A stretch of DNA of 64,000 bases from Ignavibacteriales bacterium (lineage in GTDB: Bacteria > Bacteroidota > Ignavibacteria > Ignavibacteriales > Ignavibacteriaceae). The position numbers and the translations under genes were made by a program. Each line of letters begins with the position of its first letter. Within the stretch, counting starts at the first letter, position 1. Below the pieces are notes generated by a model. It was not told where the DNA came from and searched no databases. It saw only the letters and a list, made by a program, of their open reading frames with translations. Shown here one piece after another: positions 1-10,226 of this stretch. Location of the stretch: positions 682,001 through 746,000 of the forward strand of contig JADJIA010000001.1 in assembly GCA_016707285.1 (NCBI GenBank), given 5' to 3'.

Positions 1-1
1 C

Positions 2-100
2 GCCAAATGTGTCTCACTGGTAGGCACAAACCTTCGTGATGATGCGGCAATATATGGAGGAATCACCCTGACAGAAGAGCTTTTGAATATTAAGGTCTAA
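2..100 (+). CDS. C-terminal end of a probable ROK-family sugar kinase (partial)
   Basis: An open frame enters from the left edge and stops with TAA at 98-100, giving 32 residues. The tail contains LRDDAAIYGGITL, which resembles the end of ROK kinases and transcription factors, where a S-x-L-G/R-D-D-A-G/A-x-x-G-A stretch forms the last helix. ROK proteins phosphorylate glucose or N-acetyl sugars, or act as repressors. Only the last tenth of the protein is present, so the family call rests on this one motif and the substrate cannot be judged. Confidence 0.45.
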   Translation, partial: AKCVSLVGTNLRDDAAIYGGITLTEELLNIKV

Positions 101-166
101 GAAGTCTGAGTTGGTTGTCTGAATCTGTGCCAAAGGCATCCCTTTGGGAGATTTTCAGGAAACCCG

Positions 167-1441
167 CTAAACTTCGATAAACTCCGCTTCGAAACGGTTG
201 TAAAAGATTATCAAAAAAGTCTTTAGATTTTTTATCATCTTAATTTGATCTGAATCTTTATACTTTTTTAGTTGTTCGATCCCCTCTTTCCTGATCGTCG
301 CAAGGTTTTTTAATCCGGTCTGTGGAATGTATTTTAACTCGAAAGCGTACTGGTATTTTACTTCAAATATTTTGGAGTCAGTCAGCAGAATATCCGGAAA
401 TCCGGCTCTGGTCTCTCTTTCACTTTCTATTAAATAAGCATTAGTTTTCGAAAGAATCGTGAGCATCATAATCTTGAGTTGGCTTTCACCAAAACCCTTA
501 AAATCTCTGACTGAAAGAATCTTCATGATATTTTGGGTATAGGCAACCAATCGATCCACTCGTCCTTCATTGATCAACTCTGAAATGAGATCAATCACTT
601 CATCAGCCTCATACCTGACTCCAAATTCCGCCTCAAATTTCTTCCTCAAAAACTCCCAGTAAAGGTGTTTGATCACAAAATTGGGAATAACAAAACTGAT
701 AAAATCATACACATTTTTTTCAATTGTCAGCAGGCCATTGTAAAAAAGGAGAGAAATGGCATCTGATTTCGTATATGGCACTTCGTTGTTAAATTGAAGT
801 GTAATTTCAGACAATATTGAGTCTTCGGTTGTCACCTTTTCTATAATATTCTCAGAATCTTCTATGGGAAGCACAGAAAGAATTTTTGTAATCTTTTTAT
901 AGTCGGAGATTACATTAATATCCGCCATCTTGGTCGGGTATTCATAATTCCGCTTAAATTCGGACAGGAAGGAGATTATCAATTGTGGGTTATACAATTT
1001 TTCAACCGGTTCAGTTGTAAATTTGCTCCCGTTATACCATGACCGCATTTCATCAATGACCTCGTCAACTTTAAAAGCTCCCTCACTATAGATTGTCCCA
1101 AGAATAAGTGAGCGGACTTCAGCCTCGGTAAATCCTGCCATTTCATGGAATTCTTCAGAAAGTGTAATATTCTTTGCGACATTAAATCCACTGGTCATGC
1201 TGTCGAGAGTTACAGGTGTCACCCCGGTAGCAAAAAACCGATCAACAATCCCCTCACCCATATATATTTTAATTGTCTCATAGAATTTTCGCACCCATCC
1301 ATTCCGGGAAACAATATCTTTAAAATGTTCCTTGTTGAAAGCAAACAACTCATTAGTGAAATGGTCGTATTCATCGATGAGGATATATATTTTACCGTTT
1401 GGTATTTTTTGCAAAAATAGGGAGAGAACTTTTGAACATCA
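167..1441 (-). pseudogene. C-terminal part of a broken AAA-ATPase-like / PD-(D/E)XK nuclease-family protein
   Basis: This frame carries the Walker B-like ILIDEYDHF near its start and a C-terminal PD-(D/E)XK-type core (GFPDILLTD, then FEVKYQYAFELKY). That arrangement is typical of the abundant AAA_ATPase_like plus DUF1703 proteins of Bacteroidetes, whose function is unknown. No good start exists: the first usable codon is a TTG at 1414, and the frame stays open upstream to about 1438 (VLSLFLQKIPNG). The matching N-terminal part lies at 1505-1885 in another frame. About 40 family residues between the two parts seem to be missing, so this is most simply one gene inactivated by a deletion and frameshifts. 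Confidence 0.75.
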
Positions 1442-1504
1442 GAACATTTCCCTACCTGAGAACCTTCTCAATCTCTTCTTTAGTGAAAAGTGGATCTAAA
1501 AAGC

Positions 1505-1885
1505 TCAAAATCTTGTACCAATCGATTTCAGAGTTAAATCTTCCTCAATCTTATCTTCCTCTTGAGTCTTGATTCCACTAAAATTGAAATTGAGTATATA
1601 ATAACTATTCTTCAGGGGGGTGAAATTCTCAGGCTTACCTATATAACATTCACCAAACAATTCAGTGAATTTGTCTTTATATTGGATTCCATAATAATAT
1701 TCAAGCATTGAAAGGTGAAGTGACTTACCAAAACGACGGGGACGCAGGAAAAAAATATTCGGATAATTTAGACTTTCCAGCCTTGGTATGAATTCAGTTT
1801 TATCAACATAATACCCGTCTCCGGCAATCAATGTTGCGAAATTGGATGTTAATATCGGTATTTGCTTCTTCATTTCTCGGCTCAT
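1505..1885 (-). pseudogene. N-terminal part of the same broken AAA-ATPase-like protein
   Basis: The 126 residues contain YYVDKTEFI and FLRPRRFGKSLHLSML, the hallmark N-terminal box of AAA_ATPase_like proteins, in which RRFGKS serves as the Walker A loop, followed by YILNFNFSGI. The frame ends after SIGTRF. The -1 neighbour frame over the same bases reads DWYKILSFLDPLFTKEEIEK and then stops near 1441, so coding-like sequence continues out of frame. Together with 167-1441 this would make one protein of roughly 550 residues. A frame error in the assembly cannot explain the apparent shortening of the middle on its own. Confidence 0.75.
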
Positions 1886-1984
1886 AAATTTCTCTGAATC
1901 AGGAAGGAAATATAATAATTTTTAGGTGAAGCTTTTTATTTGTCTAAATTATTGCCAAATCCGTGAGCCATTCTAATTTCCCCA

Positions 1985-2105
1985 CCGCGTAACTCCGACT
2001 AATCTGCGTGTATCTCCCTAAGGGATGCTTTCGGCATGCAGTCCCCTAAAAATCCGTGGGAATCCGTGTTAAATCCGTGGAATCCGCGTAACTATCCATC
2101 TCCGC
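1985..2105. repeat. Degenerate repeat array, CGCGGAT/CCGTG word family (family B)
   Basis: This stretch is built from related words such as aatccgtg, aatccgcgtaact and atctgcgtg, repeated with small changes (aaatccgtgg, gaatccgtgt, taaatccgtgg, aatccgcgta). It follows the stop codon of the ABC-F gene. The same words occur at 22830-22920 and 38018-38290, and the phrase around gcatgcagtcccctaaa (here at about 2034-2050) is shared almost exactly with 22856-22871. No coding potential is seen. Confidence 0.6.
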
Positions 2106-2108
2106 TCA

Positions 2109-4067
2109 CTAAAACTGCTTCAGGATATTTTCAAGTTTTTCGGCGAGTTTTTCCCACTTCGAAAGCACTGAGTCAAGTTCGGCTTTTGATGAGTTGTATT
2201 CAGCAGTTTTCTTTTTGGTTAGTTGGGCATCTTTGTAAACTTCTTCAAGTGCGAGTTCCGATTCAAGTGTTGCCACCTTCTCCTCAAGAGATTCGATTCT
2301 CTTTTCCAGTTTGGCAATTTCTGCATTAATCTGCTTGGTTGCTGCATACTTCTGATTCCGGAGTTCGGCTTCAATTCGTTTTTGGTCTTTTCTGTTGATG
2401 TTGGAAGAATCTTCAGACTTCACAGTCGCGGGAGAACCTGTGGGATTATCCCGCTCCATCATTTCCTCGCCCCTTTTCATCAGATAATAATCAATGGTTC
2501 CGGGAAAGAGTCTGAAAGACCCTCTACGAATCTCTGCAATTTTATTAACGATGGGATGGAGGAAATCGACATCATGCGAAACAATAACGAGTGAACCTTT
2601 AAACTTAATGAGAGCTTGCTGAAGAATCTTTTTACTGGCATAATCCAAATGGTTTGTTGGCTCATCCATGATCAACAAATTAGCTTTTTTGAGCAGAAGA
2701 AGTGCCAGTGCCACTCGACTTTTTTCTCCACCTGAGAGCACACCTACTTTTTTAAAGACATCATCCGCAGAAAATAGAAACGACCCTGCCAGTGCCCTGA
2801 TTTGCGGAAGTGACATATCTGTGGCTTCCATCGCAATTGTTTCAAGCACATCAAGTTCGGGATCAAGCACTTCACTCTGTTCCTGAGAAAAATATGCAAT
2901 CGAAGTGTTGTAACCGGGTACCTTATCACCGTGTGTGGGTTTAAGAACAGAAGCAATGATTTTGGAAAGTGTTGATTTACCTGCTCCATTGGGACCAACA
3001 AAAGCAATCTTGTCACCCCTCTCGATTCGCAAATCAATTTTATCCAATACAAGATTATCACCAAATTTCATCACAAGATTTTTTACTTCGTAAACAATCT
3101 CTCCACTTTTAGGAGGCTCAGGGAATCTAAAAGAGATCGACTTTTCAAAATCGGGAAGATCAATCTTGTCAAATTTCTCCAACATTTTAACCCGACTTTG
3201 AACCTGCTTCGCTTTTGAAGATTTATAACGGAATCGATCAACAAACTGCTGAATATCTTTCATTTTCCGTTGTTGTTGGTCATATTCATGTTCAAGTCTC
3301 TCATCCCTTTCAGCTTTGGCTTTCAGGTAATGATCGAAGTTTCCATTAAAAACAGTGAAATCGGTATTAAAAATCTCAAGCGTTTTATTTGTAACCGCAT
3401 TCACAAATCTTCTATCGTGGGAAACGAGGAGCAACGCTCCCTTATAGGTTTTGAGGAAACCTGTGAGCCACTCAAGAGAGTCGATATCAAGATGGTTTGT
3501 AGGCTCATCCATCATCATCAGATCATTTTCAGCGATGAGCATTTTTGCAAGCGCGATTCTCATCTGCCAACCACCGGAAAAATGATCTGTCAATTTTTCG
3601 AAATCACTCGCCATGAACCCAAGGCCCAATAATACCTTCTCAACTCTGGCTTCAGCGCTGTATGAATCAATTTCTTCAAGTCTGTGGTGAATTTCGCCAA
3701 GTTGTTCTACCAGCCCAAGTTTCTCCTCATCATCAACATCGGGATCATTTAAAAGGATGGTAATCTCAGTCTCTTTTTCTTGAAGTTTCTTTAAGTCGGG
3801 AACCCCTGCAAGGGCTTCATCGAGTAGAGTTCTCCCTTTGTGGGTAACATTTTCCTGGGGAAGATACCCAATTGCGATATTTTTCCTTTTGAAGATGTCC
3901 CCTTTTTCAGGTTCAATCATTCCGTTCAACATCTTAAGGAGGGAGGATTTCCCCGTTCCGTTGGATCCCACGAGGGAAATTTTGTCGCCGGAATTAATTT
4001 TAAAATTTACATCCCTGTAGAGATATTTTCCCCCAAACTGGAGGGAAAGATTTACTATATCAATCAT
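2109..4067 (-). CDS. ABC-F family ATP-binding protein
   Basis: A 652-residue soluble protein with two ABC domains and no membrane segment. Domain 1 has Walker A GSNGTGKS (about 34-41), signature FSGGWQMR and Walker B LMMMDEPTNHLD. Domain 2 has GPNGAGKST, LSGGEKSR and LLIMDEPTNHLD. A charged linker rich in K/R/E joins them (about 240-290), as in EttA/Uup/YheS proteins that act on the ribosomal E site, and a coiled-coil tail (about 575-650) resembles Uup. ABC-F proteins rescue or tune stalled ribosomes or confer antibiotic protection; which subfamily this is cannot be settled here. It is the last gene of a minus-strand operon, 54 bases after the isomerase gene. Confidence 0.93.
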   Translation of the reverse strand: MIDIVNLSLQFGGKYLYRDVNFKINSGDKISLVGSNGTGKSSLLKMLNGMIEPEKGDIFKRKNIAIGYLPQENVTHKGRTLLDEALAGVPDLKKLQEKETEITILLNDPDVDDEEKLGLVEQLGEIHHRLEEIDSYSAEARVEKVLLGLGFMASDFEKLTDHFSGGWQMRIALAKMLIAENDLMMMDEPTNHLDIDSLEWLTGFLKTYKGALLLVSHDRRFVNAVTNKTLEIFNTDFTVFNGNFDHYLKAKAERDERLEHEYDQQQRKMKDIQQFVDRFRYKSSKAKQVQSRVKMLEKFDKIDLPDFEKSISFRFPEPPKSGEIVYEVKNLVMKFGDNLVLDKIDLRIERGDKIAFVGPNGAGKSTLSKIIASVLKPTHGDKVPGYNTSIAYFSQEQSEVLDPELDVLETIAMEATDMSLPQIRALAGSFLFSADDVFKKVGVLSGGEKSRVALALLLLKKANLLIMDEPTNHLDYASKKILQQALIKFKGSLVIVSHDVDFLHPIVNKIAEIRRGSFRLFPGTIDYYLMKRGEEMMERDNPTGSPATVKSEDSSNINRKDQKRIEAELRNQKYAATKQINAEIAKLEKRIESLEEKVATLESELALEEVYKDAQLTKKKTAEYNSSKAELDSVLSKWEKLAEKLENILKQF

Positions 4068-4121
4068 TTATTTTTTTTAATCTATAAGGTCTTGGGCAAA
4101 ATTGCAATTTTGTTTTTACTG

Positions 4122-5153
4122 TTATTTCTTTAATCTGTCTTTTAACAAGTGGATATAATTGATCTCAACGGGATCTTTTCCCCACACAATGGCGCGGTAG
4201 TAGGTTATCCAATCAACATAATAGATCATATCCCACAATCTTTCCTGATATGTTTCAAGACTGCTTTGAATTTTCATCACCGGAACATTTAATTTCGCAA
4301 GAATCTCATTTACAACCTCAAATCTTTTTTTTATCTGCGGATGAATTGTTTCATCAAGCACCTCAAACACAAAAAAGGATTCCTTAATTGCACCATAAGT
4401 TTCCCATCCGATGATCTCGTTGTGATTCATCTCGGGCAGAATATTATGAAAAGCGTGAGTTTTACCATTCTCGTTAAACTGACCTTTAAATCTTGTTCCG
4501 ATTGAATCGGTTACACCTGCGGCGGAATAAATTATTGGTAATTTACCGTTCACTTGAGTTGCAATCTCATAGGCTATATTCCCGGGTTCTGAAAGTTGTT
4601 CGCCTTTTAGTTTTATCCTGTCAACTATTCTGTCTAATAGTTGTCCATCCTTTTCCGCTAATCCCAGTTTGGAGAAGAGGTTTAAGATGGTAAAAAACGA
4701 AGTATAAAGAGCATACCTTGGTTGAAATCCGGGCATCATATTGATTGCAGGAACTCCATCAGTATCAGCCAAAGCTTTTAATGTACCACCTGTGGTGAGG
4801 CAAACTCTCAAAGCACCAATTTCTCCCGCTGCAGCATATGCTGATAGTGTCTCTTCTGTTTCCCCCGAGTAAGAGGAGAGAATCACGAGAGTTTCTTTCG
4901 AAGTGAATCCCGGGACACCATAATTTCTGTTTACAAAAAGAGGAACTTTCAACTCATCTTTTGCCCAAAGTGAAAATACATCACCGGCTATTGCTGATCC
5001 ACCAAGACCTGAAATAACGATATTTTTAATTCCTGAAACATCAAGATCAATTGCATAATCATTTTTTAAGGCGGCTTCTATCTGCAAATATGAGTTTTTT
5101 AATACATCAAACTGACCCGTTGGGTCAAGTTTTTTAATTAATTCAATCATCAT
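4122..5153 (-). CDS. Bifunctional phosphoglucose/phosphomannose isomerase
   Basis: The 343-residue protein has a SIS-type sugar isomerase fold. Key pieces are ISGLGGSAIAGD (about 48-59), the phosphate-binding ILSSYSGETEET (about 92-103) and a C-terminal NHNEIIGWE (about 242-250), all typical of the archaeal/bacterial Pgi/Pmi family. It should interconvert fructose-6-phosphate with glucose-6-phosphate and mannose-6-phosphate in the cytoplasm. Length fits the family (about 300-350). Two adjacent ATG codons make the exact start uncertain by one residue. It starts 7 bases after the stop of the DUF2723 gene, so the two are very likely co-transcribed; mannose-6-phosphate could feed glycan synthesis by that neighbour, which is inference. 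Confidence 0.92.
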   Translation of the reverse strand: MMIELIKKLDPTGQFDVLKNSYLQIEAALKNDYAIDLDVSGIKNIVISGLGGSAIAGDVFSLWAKDELKVPLFVNRNYGVPGFTSKETLVILSSYSGETEETLSAYAAAGEIGALRVCLTTGGTLKALADTDGVPAINMMPGFQPRYALYTSFFTILNLFSKLGLAEKDGQLLDRIVDRIKLKGEQLSEPGNIAYEIATQVNGKLPIIYSAAGVTDSIGTRFKGQFNENGKTHAFHNILPEMNHNEIIGWETYGAIKESFFVFEVLDETIHPQIKKRFEVVNEILAKLNVPVMKIQSSLETYQERLWDMIYYVDWITYYRAIVWGKDPVEINYIHLLKDRLKK

Positions 5154-5160
5154 TTTCTTT

Positions 5161-7170
5161 CTATTTAATTTTTTCGAGAAATTCCTGTGGAACTGTTGTA
5201 CCGGGGAAGTCCTTCAAAACCTTATCAATATACAACTTTGCTCTCTCCTTTTTGTTATAAGAGAGTTCATATTGTGCCCTTCTAAGTAACATCGCCCCTG
5301 TTAAAGCATTAATCTGCTCAATATAAATATTATTAACACCACCCGACTGATATATAAAATCGGGATCAGCCGCCGGAATGTAGTCGTCGTTATCTGTTAA
5401 CCGATAGAAAAACAGATCTGGTATCAGTTTCATATTTGCCGGCAATTCAAATTCTTTATTTGCAAGTTCTTTATCCACCAATTCGGGAGCGATAAAAACC
5501 GGACGGTCTTTATAATTTTTCAGGAGAATCGCCAACATTACATCTTTATATGCTCCTTCAATAACCTGTGCTGCATATGGTAAATCCTTCTCAAAAGGAA
5601 CAACTTCTCTTTTGAAGACATCGGCTTCCTTTTTGTATGATCCCGTCAACCATGGATAACAGTTGTCGAGTTGTTGATAATACCATGAGCGTCTTAGAAG
5701 TTCCTTATCAATAATTGCAACATCCCTTCTTTCGTTTTCAACAAACTGAAAATAGTAGGATGCAGAAAGGAAATAGTCCCATTGGTAGCTAAAAATAACC
5801 GAATTTTTTGGTGCTGTTTTTAAAATCGCCTTTGTGTATTGCTCAAAAATGAGGTTTCCACTTTGATTTACACTGCCGTAAGTAAATCCAATCTGCGAGA
5901 GTACAAGAACAGCGCCAACAGCAGCCGTAATCTTCAGATTATTCACTCTTTCATACACAAACATCAATCCAAACACTACAAGAATTGACATCCCGATATA
6001 TGCGAGAAGAAAATAGGACTCAAGATCAACGATATCGTAATTTATTGCATAAAGAACTGTTCCAAAAATCAACAACAAAGAGGTTATCAACAATTTTGTT
6101 GATCGTTGAATGAGATAAAAAATGCCCAATAAAACGGCTACAAGAGACAGATAAAACTCTGAGGGTAATCCTGAAAAGAACCTTCCGAAATTTTTTGCCG
6201 CTGCTTCAGATGAACTAAACAGCCATACCTGATATTGTTTACCACTCACATGCCTTAAAATTCTTTCAAGGTCGATGGGGTTTCCCCAATTAATCTCAGG
6301 ATTCATTCCCGCCCTTATGGGGAGGTAAAGATAAATTAAAATCAGAATGGGGAAGAACAACAACAGCATTTTAGCAAGTGTGATAAATCCTTCCTTCTGA
6401 AACTTAAATTTCACAAAGAAAAGGTATGCGGTTGCCGGAATTATCAAAAGTGTTGTCATATGATTTGAGAAGGCCAGCGCAAGAACTCCGGCAAAAACAA
6501 GCCAGTCAAAAATTTGTGATTTTGGGGTTACTTTGTTAGTCACCACATCAGGTGAATTCACTTCGTGACTCTGTGACTTCGTTACTTCCCCTCCAAATGC
6601 CCTGAGCAATGTAAACAACGCAGCCGAAATCAGTGCCAGATGAAGAGAATAAACCTCCACAGATGTACTTTGAAACCACACCGTTTTTCCAAACGCAAGA
6701 ACCAAACCCCCGACAATCGAGAAAACAATTGAGAGTGATTGTGAATCGGCGTTTACTGAGAACACTTCAGAAGCGGCAGAATGGCTTTTGGCTTTCCCGG
6801 TTTCAACCTGTTTTTTACCCGATTTTGCTTTTTTGCTTTTACTTCCCCTGACACTTTTTTCAAAAACTGAAAAATTATTCAGAATATAGTAAATGCTTTT
6901 GATGAAAAAATATACGCCCACAGTTGTAGTAATTGCAGCAAAAAGATTCAATTGAAAAATTGTTGAAACGGGAAGGGGTATCAATGAAAAAAGCCACCCC
7001 AACATCGTAAACAACGGGTATCCTGTTGGATGCGCAATACCGGGAAGTGCCTGAGCTGCGGCAAGTTCTCCCGTATCGATCTGAAGTACCGAGGGTGCCA
7101 TTGTCGAAAAATAGATAATAAAAACAAAGAGTGAGGTGATTGCGGCGTAGTATTTTTTTATTATATCCAT
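5161..7170 (-). CDS. DUF2723 multi-spanning membrane protein (GT-C glycosyltransferase-like)
   Basis: A 669-residue protein with about ten hydrophobic segments. The first luminal/periplasmic loop carries DTGELAAAQALPGIAHPTGY, the hallmark of DUF2723 (TMEM260-like) proteins, whose acidic residue is placed like that of GT-C protein O-mannosyltransferases. It probably transfers a lipid-linked sugar at the outer face of the inner membrane; substrate unknown. Hydrophilic insertions sit at about residues 105-140 and 195-222. The second is encoded in part by a 21-base word (6560-6580) that also occurs in an intergenic repeat array at 50690-50710. Its ATG overlaps the glnE stop (TAATG), indicating translational coupling. 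Confidence 0.88.
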   Translation of the reverse strand: MDIIKKYYAAITSLFVFIIYFSTMAPSVLQIDTGELAAAQALPGIAHPTGYPLFTMLGWLFSLIPLPVSTIFQLNLFAAITTTVGVYFFIKSIYYILNNFSVFEKSVRGSKSKKAKSGKKQVETGKAKSHSAASEVFSVNADSQSLSIVFSIVGGLVLAFGKTVWFQSTSVEVYSLHLALISAALFTLLRAFGGEVTKSQSHEVNSPDVVTNKVTPKSQIFDWLVFAGVLALAFSNHMTTLLIIPATAYLFFVKFKFQKEGFITLAKMLLLFFPILILIYLYLPIRAGMNPEINWGNPIDLERILRHVSGKQYQVWLFSSSEAAAKNFGRFFSGLPSEFYLSLVAVLLGIFYLIQRSTKLLITSLLLIFGTVLYAINYDIVDLESYFLLAYIGMSILVVFGLMFVYERVNNLKITAAVGAVLVLSQIGFTYGSVNQSGNLIFEQYTKAILKTAPKNSVIFSYQWDYFLSASYYFQFVENERRDVAIIDKELLRRSWYYQQLDNCYPWLTGSYKKEADVFKREVVPFEKDLPYAAQVIEGAYKDVMLAILLKNYKDRPVFIAPELVDKELANKEFELPANMKLIPDLFFYRLTDNDDYIPAADPDFIYQSGGVNNIYIEQINALTGAMLLRRAQYELSYNKKERAKLYIDKVLKDFPGTTVPQEFLEKIK

Positions 7171-10073
7171 TAGCCTGTTAAAATTTGATGGAAAATCTCG
7201 TTATTTTGTTTTAAAATTGATTGAACGGCTTTTACCAGATCATCATAAGATTCAAAATTTAAAAATTTGTATAAAATCTCTCCCTTTTGTTTTGAGGGGA
7301 GCTGGTTGTTGCCGGTTTGATAAACACTATGAACAGCAAACCTGATCTTTTTAAGAAAATTAAAACCCGACATCAACATCTCTGCTTGATCTTCAGGTAA
7401 ATCGCCGATAGCTTTTAGGGCGGTGATTATTTCCCTGTTCCCTTTGCCGATCAAAAATTTTAAATTTCCAGAGTTCAAAAGTAAGAGGTATTGAGCAATA
7501 AATTCAATATCAGTCGCTCCCCCCCTCCCCTTAATGATATCTACGGGGGCAGCAATTCCACTCAATGATGTCGGATAAAGCCGTTTCCTCATCGTTGTTA
7601 CTGCTTTCCTTACCGTTTCCTTATCTAAAGAAGCAACCCTGGCAAAATATTTAGCCGTGAATTCGCTATAAAGATTTTCATCTCCGTATAAAAATGATAA
7701 TTTTGTTAAAGATTGCAGTTCCCACACCTCAATTCTTTTTTCAAAATAGGAAGCATAGGCTTCAATATCCCAAACTAATTGTCCCGATTTTCCTTCCGGT
7801 CTGAGGCGGCAATCCACTGTTAGTGGAGCAAGTTCCCTTCGAATTGTTGAAAGAAGTTCTATGAACCTTGTTTCAATTTCAGGATGCCGATCCATTTTAT
7901 CACAAATGACTATCAGATCAACATCCGAATATAAATTCATCTCGCCTGCTGAAAAACTCCCGGCTGAAGCGATAAAAATCCCTTTTGTTTGCAATCCGGA
8001 AAATTTAATCAGATTGGTCACTTGATATCTGATGGTTTTACTGATTAATTTTGCTGCCTCTGCCTCATCAATAAATCCAAGCATAAATTGTGATGCAGCA
8101 AGAAAAAGAATCGATTTTGTCCCAGGATTAAAATCAATCTCAGACTCAATTGCCTCAAAAAGTTTCCCGGAAAAAATCAATTCTTTTAAAGAATGATCTT
8201 CCAAAAGCATATTCACAGAAAAAACTGAAAACTCGCAGAGTGTAAGAACTGATTCCAGAATAAACTGATCTTTCAAAGCTTCATACCAGAAAGAGGGAAA
8301 TGCAGTTCTTTGAATTATTTTTGCAAAATTCTCAAGAGTTTGATCAGGGAACTGTCGTTTTCTGAATGATTCAATCAGTTTGGGTTCAATCTCCATAAAA
8401 AGTGAAGTGACTCTCGAATCAAATTCCTTGATTTCGATTAATCCTTTTCCCTCCTTAAGGAATTTTAGATTTCTTTTCGCTCTGTTTTGATCCTTAAAAA
8501 TTGACAAATCGGTCTGTTCGTTTAACTCACTGTTCTCCACACCAATTATTGAATCATAAATTTGTCGAACTTTTTTTCGGTAATCGTCAAGTTTTATATT
8601 AAAATCGGAATTTGATTCAAAACCAAGATAACTTGTCATACTTTTTAGAAGATTACCATCAGCTGGAATCTCGTGCGTTTGACGATCGTTCATCAACTGA
8701 AGATAATGTTCGATCTTCCTGTAGAAGATATAAGCATCTGAGTATGCTTCTGATTCTTCATGACTTAAAATTTTCATTTCCCTAAGCACACCAATCGCAT
8801 AGAGTGTGTTCCCGCTCCTTAATTCGGGATTTTTGCCCCCATTCAGAAGTTGAAGCGCCTGCACCCCAAATTCGATATCTCTGATTCCCCCCTTAAAAAG
8901 TTTAATATTTTTCTCATCGCCAATCGTCCGAAGCATGTTATTTCGCAGTTTTTTAATCTGCTCTGCCGGAGAAATGAAAAAACCTGAAGGATATATAAAT
9001 GGCGTTACTGAATCGATGAAAGTTTTGTAAAGTTTTTTGCTGCCACAAAGAAAACCGGCTTTTATTAACATCTGTCTTTCCCAGTTTTCACCCCTTGTCT
9101 CATAATATAAGATGGTGTCTTGCAGAGTCCTTGCCAGGGGTGCGGCGTGACCATCGGGGCGCAGTCTGAAATCCACACGAAAGAGGAATCCTGCCTCAGT
9201 GATAGTTGTTGCTGATTCTGTAAAAAGTATTATAGTGTCGTGCAGCAGTTCAAAATATTCTTTCCCGTTGGGAAGTCTGAAATTTTGTCTGAATAAAACT
9301 ATCAAATCGATGTCAGAGCTGTAGTTAAGTTCTGCCCCTCCTAATTTCCCGAGAGAAATAACAGCGAAGTCAGTTAGTTTATCAAATAATGGACGGAATC
9401 CGGAATCAACATCTCTCTCCCCCGAAAATTCTGCGAATCCAACATTATTAATCCCGTACTTAACCAAAGTCTTTTCGAGACATATTAAAAAAAGAGCATC
9501 ACAAATTACCGTCGCCATTACCGAAAGTTCTTCAGTTGCCCTCCTTAAATCGACAAAAGAAACCAGGTCTTTCACTCCCGTCGAAAGAATCTCTCTCCTC
9601 TTGGCTGTTTTAAGTTGGTGTAACCTGGCTTCAAATGATTTTTGTCTTCCAATTGAGTTGAAGATCAAACCCCTGTAAAAATTTATATCCAATACAGATT
9701 CAAGATGTGAAGGGTCAAATATCCGGTATATAAATTCAGGATTTCTTACCAGAACATCTGTTAAATAATTACTGTTGGCTGCAACCGCTACCACAACTTC
9801 AATTTGGAGCGGATAACGCAGAAAATCCCTCAATAGTGCAGTTTTATTATAACTGCTCTCAATGATTCTGAAAAAATTGTTCTCACATCCACGGTGAAAA
9901 TAAGTTCGACCCGTTTGATTCTCCAAAATGGAAAATAACTCATCCATCTCCTCGGGTGAAAGATAGCCGTGAATCAGCGTAAACAGTCTCTTTGTGAATT
10001 CTTCTGAAAGGGGCAACAGGTTTCTTTTAAAGTTGACAAAAACAATTTTTAAATTTACTGAAAAATCATCCAA
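7170..10073 (-). CDS. glnE: Glutamine synthetase adenylyltransferase / deadenylase
   Basis: The 967 residues hold two nucleotidyltransferase domains. The N-terminal deadenylating domain has LGGAELNYSSDIDLIVLF (about 242-260) followed by GGIRDIEFGVQ; the C-terminal adenylylating domain has SAGEMNLYSDVDLIVI (about 708-724) followed by GRGGATDIEFIAQYLLLL. In both, the D-x-D pair that binds metal is intact. The enzyme switches glutamine synthetase activity by adding or removing AMP in response to PII and glutamine. Length matches E. coli GlnE (about 946). No glnA is in the window; a PII gene lies 16 kb away at 26261. It is the first gene of the minus-strand operon and is divergent from 10227. Confidence 0.93.
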   Translation of the reverse strand: MDDFSVNLKIVFVNFKRNLLPLSEEFTKRLFTLIHGYLSPEEMDELFSILENQTGRTYFHRGCENNFFRIIESSYNKTALLRDFLRYPLQIEVVVAVAANSNYLTDVLVRNPEFIYRIFDPSHLESVLDINFYRGLIFNSIGRQKSFEARLHQLKTAKRREILSTGVKDLVSFVDLRRATEELSVMATVICDALFLICLEKTLVKYGINNVGFAEFSGERDVDSGFRPLFDKLTDFAVISLGKLGGAELNYSSDIDLIVLFRQNFRLPNGKEYFELLHDTIILFTESATTITEAGFLFRVDFRLRPDGHAAPLARTLQDTILYYETRGENWERQMLIKAGFLCGSKKLYKTFIDSVTPFIYPSGFFISPAEQIKKLRNNMLRTIGDEKNIKLFKGGIRDIEFGVQALQLLNGGKNPELRSGNTLYAIGVLREMKILSHEESEAYSDAYIFYRKIEHYLQLMNDRQTHEIPADGNLLKSMTSYLGFESNSDFNIKLDDYRKKVRQIYDSIIGVENSELNEQTDLSIFKDQNRAKRNLKFLKEGKGLIEIKEFDSRVTSLFMEIEPKLIESFRKRQFPDQTLENFAKIIQRTAFPSFWYEALKDQFILESVLTLCEFSVFSVNMLLEDHSLKELIFSGKLFEAIESEIDFNPGTKSILFLAASQFMLGFIDEAEAAKLISKTIRYQVTNLIKFSGLQTKGIFIASAGSFSAGEMNLYSDVDLIVICDKMDRHPEIETRFIELLSTIRRELAPLTVDCRLRPEGKSGQLVWDIEAYASYFEKRIEVWELQSLTKLSFLYGDENLYSEFTAKYFARVASLDKETVRKAVTTMRKRLYPTSLSGIAAPVDIIKGRGGATDIEFIAQYLLLLNSGNLKFLIGKGNREIITALKAIGDLPEDQAEMLMSGFNFLKKIRFAVHSVYQTGNNQLPSKQKGEILYKFLNFESYDDLVKAVQSILKQNNEIFHQILTG

Positions 10074-10226
10074 TCCAATTTCAGTTTCAAATTTATTTTT
10101 GGTATATTTGGTTTTAATACTATTAATGTTTTATTAATCTCCCTATCGGTTTTGAATTAACAGTAAAATATTTTATTTTTTTCATGCAAATTCCATTTAC
10201 CGTTTTTAATCATAAAAGGATCCCCC

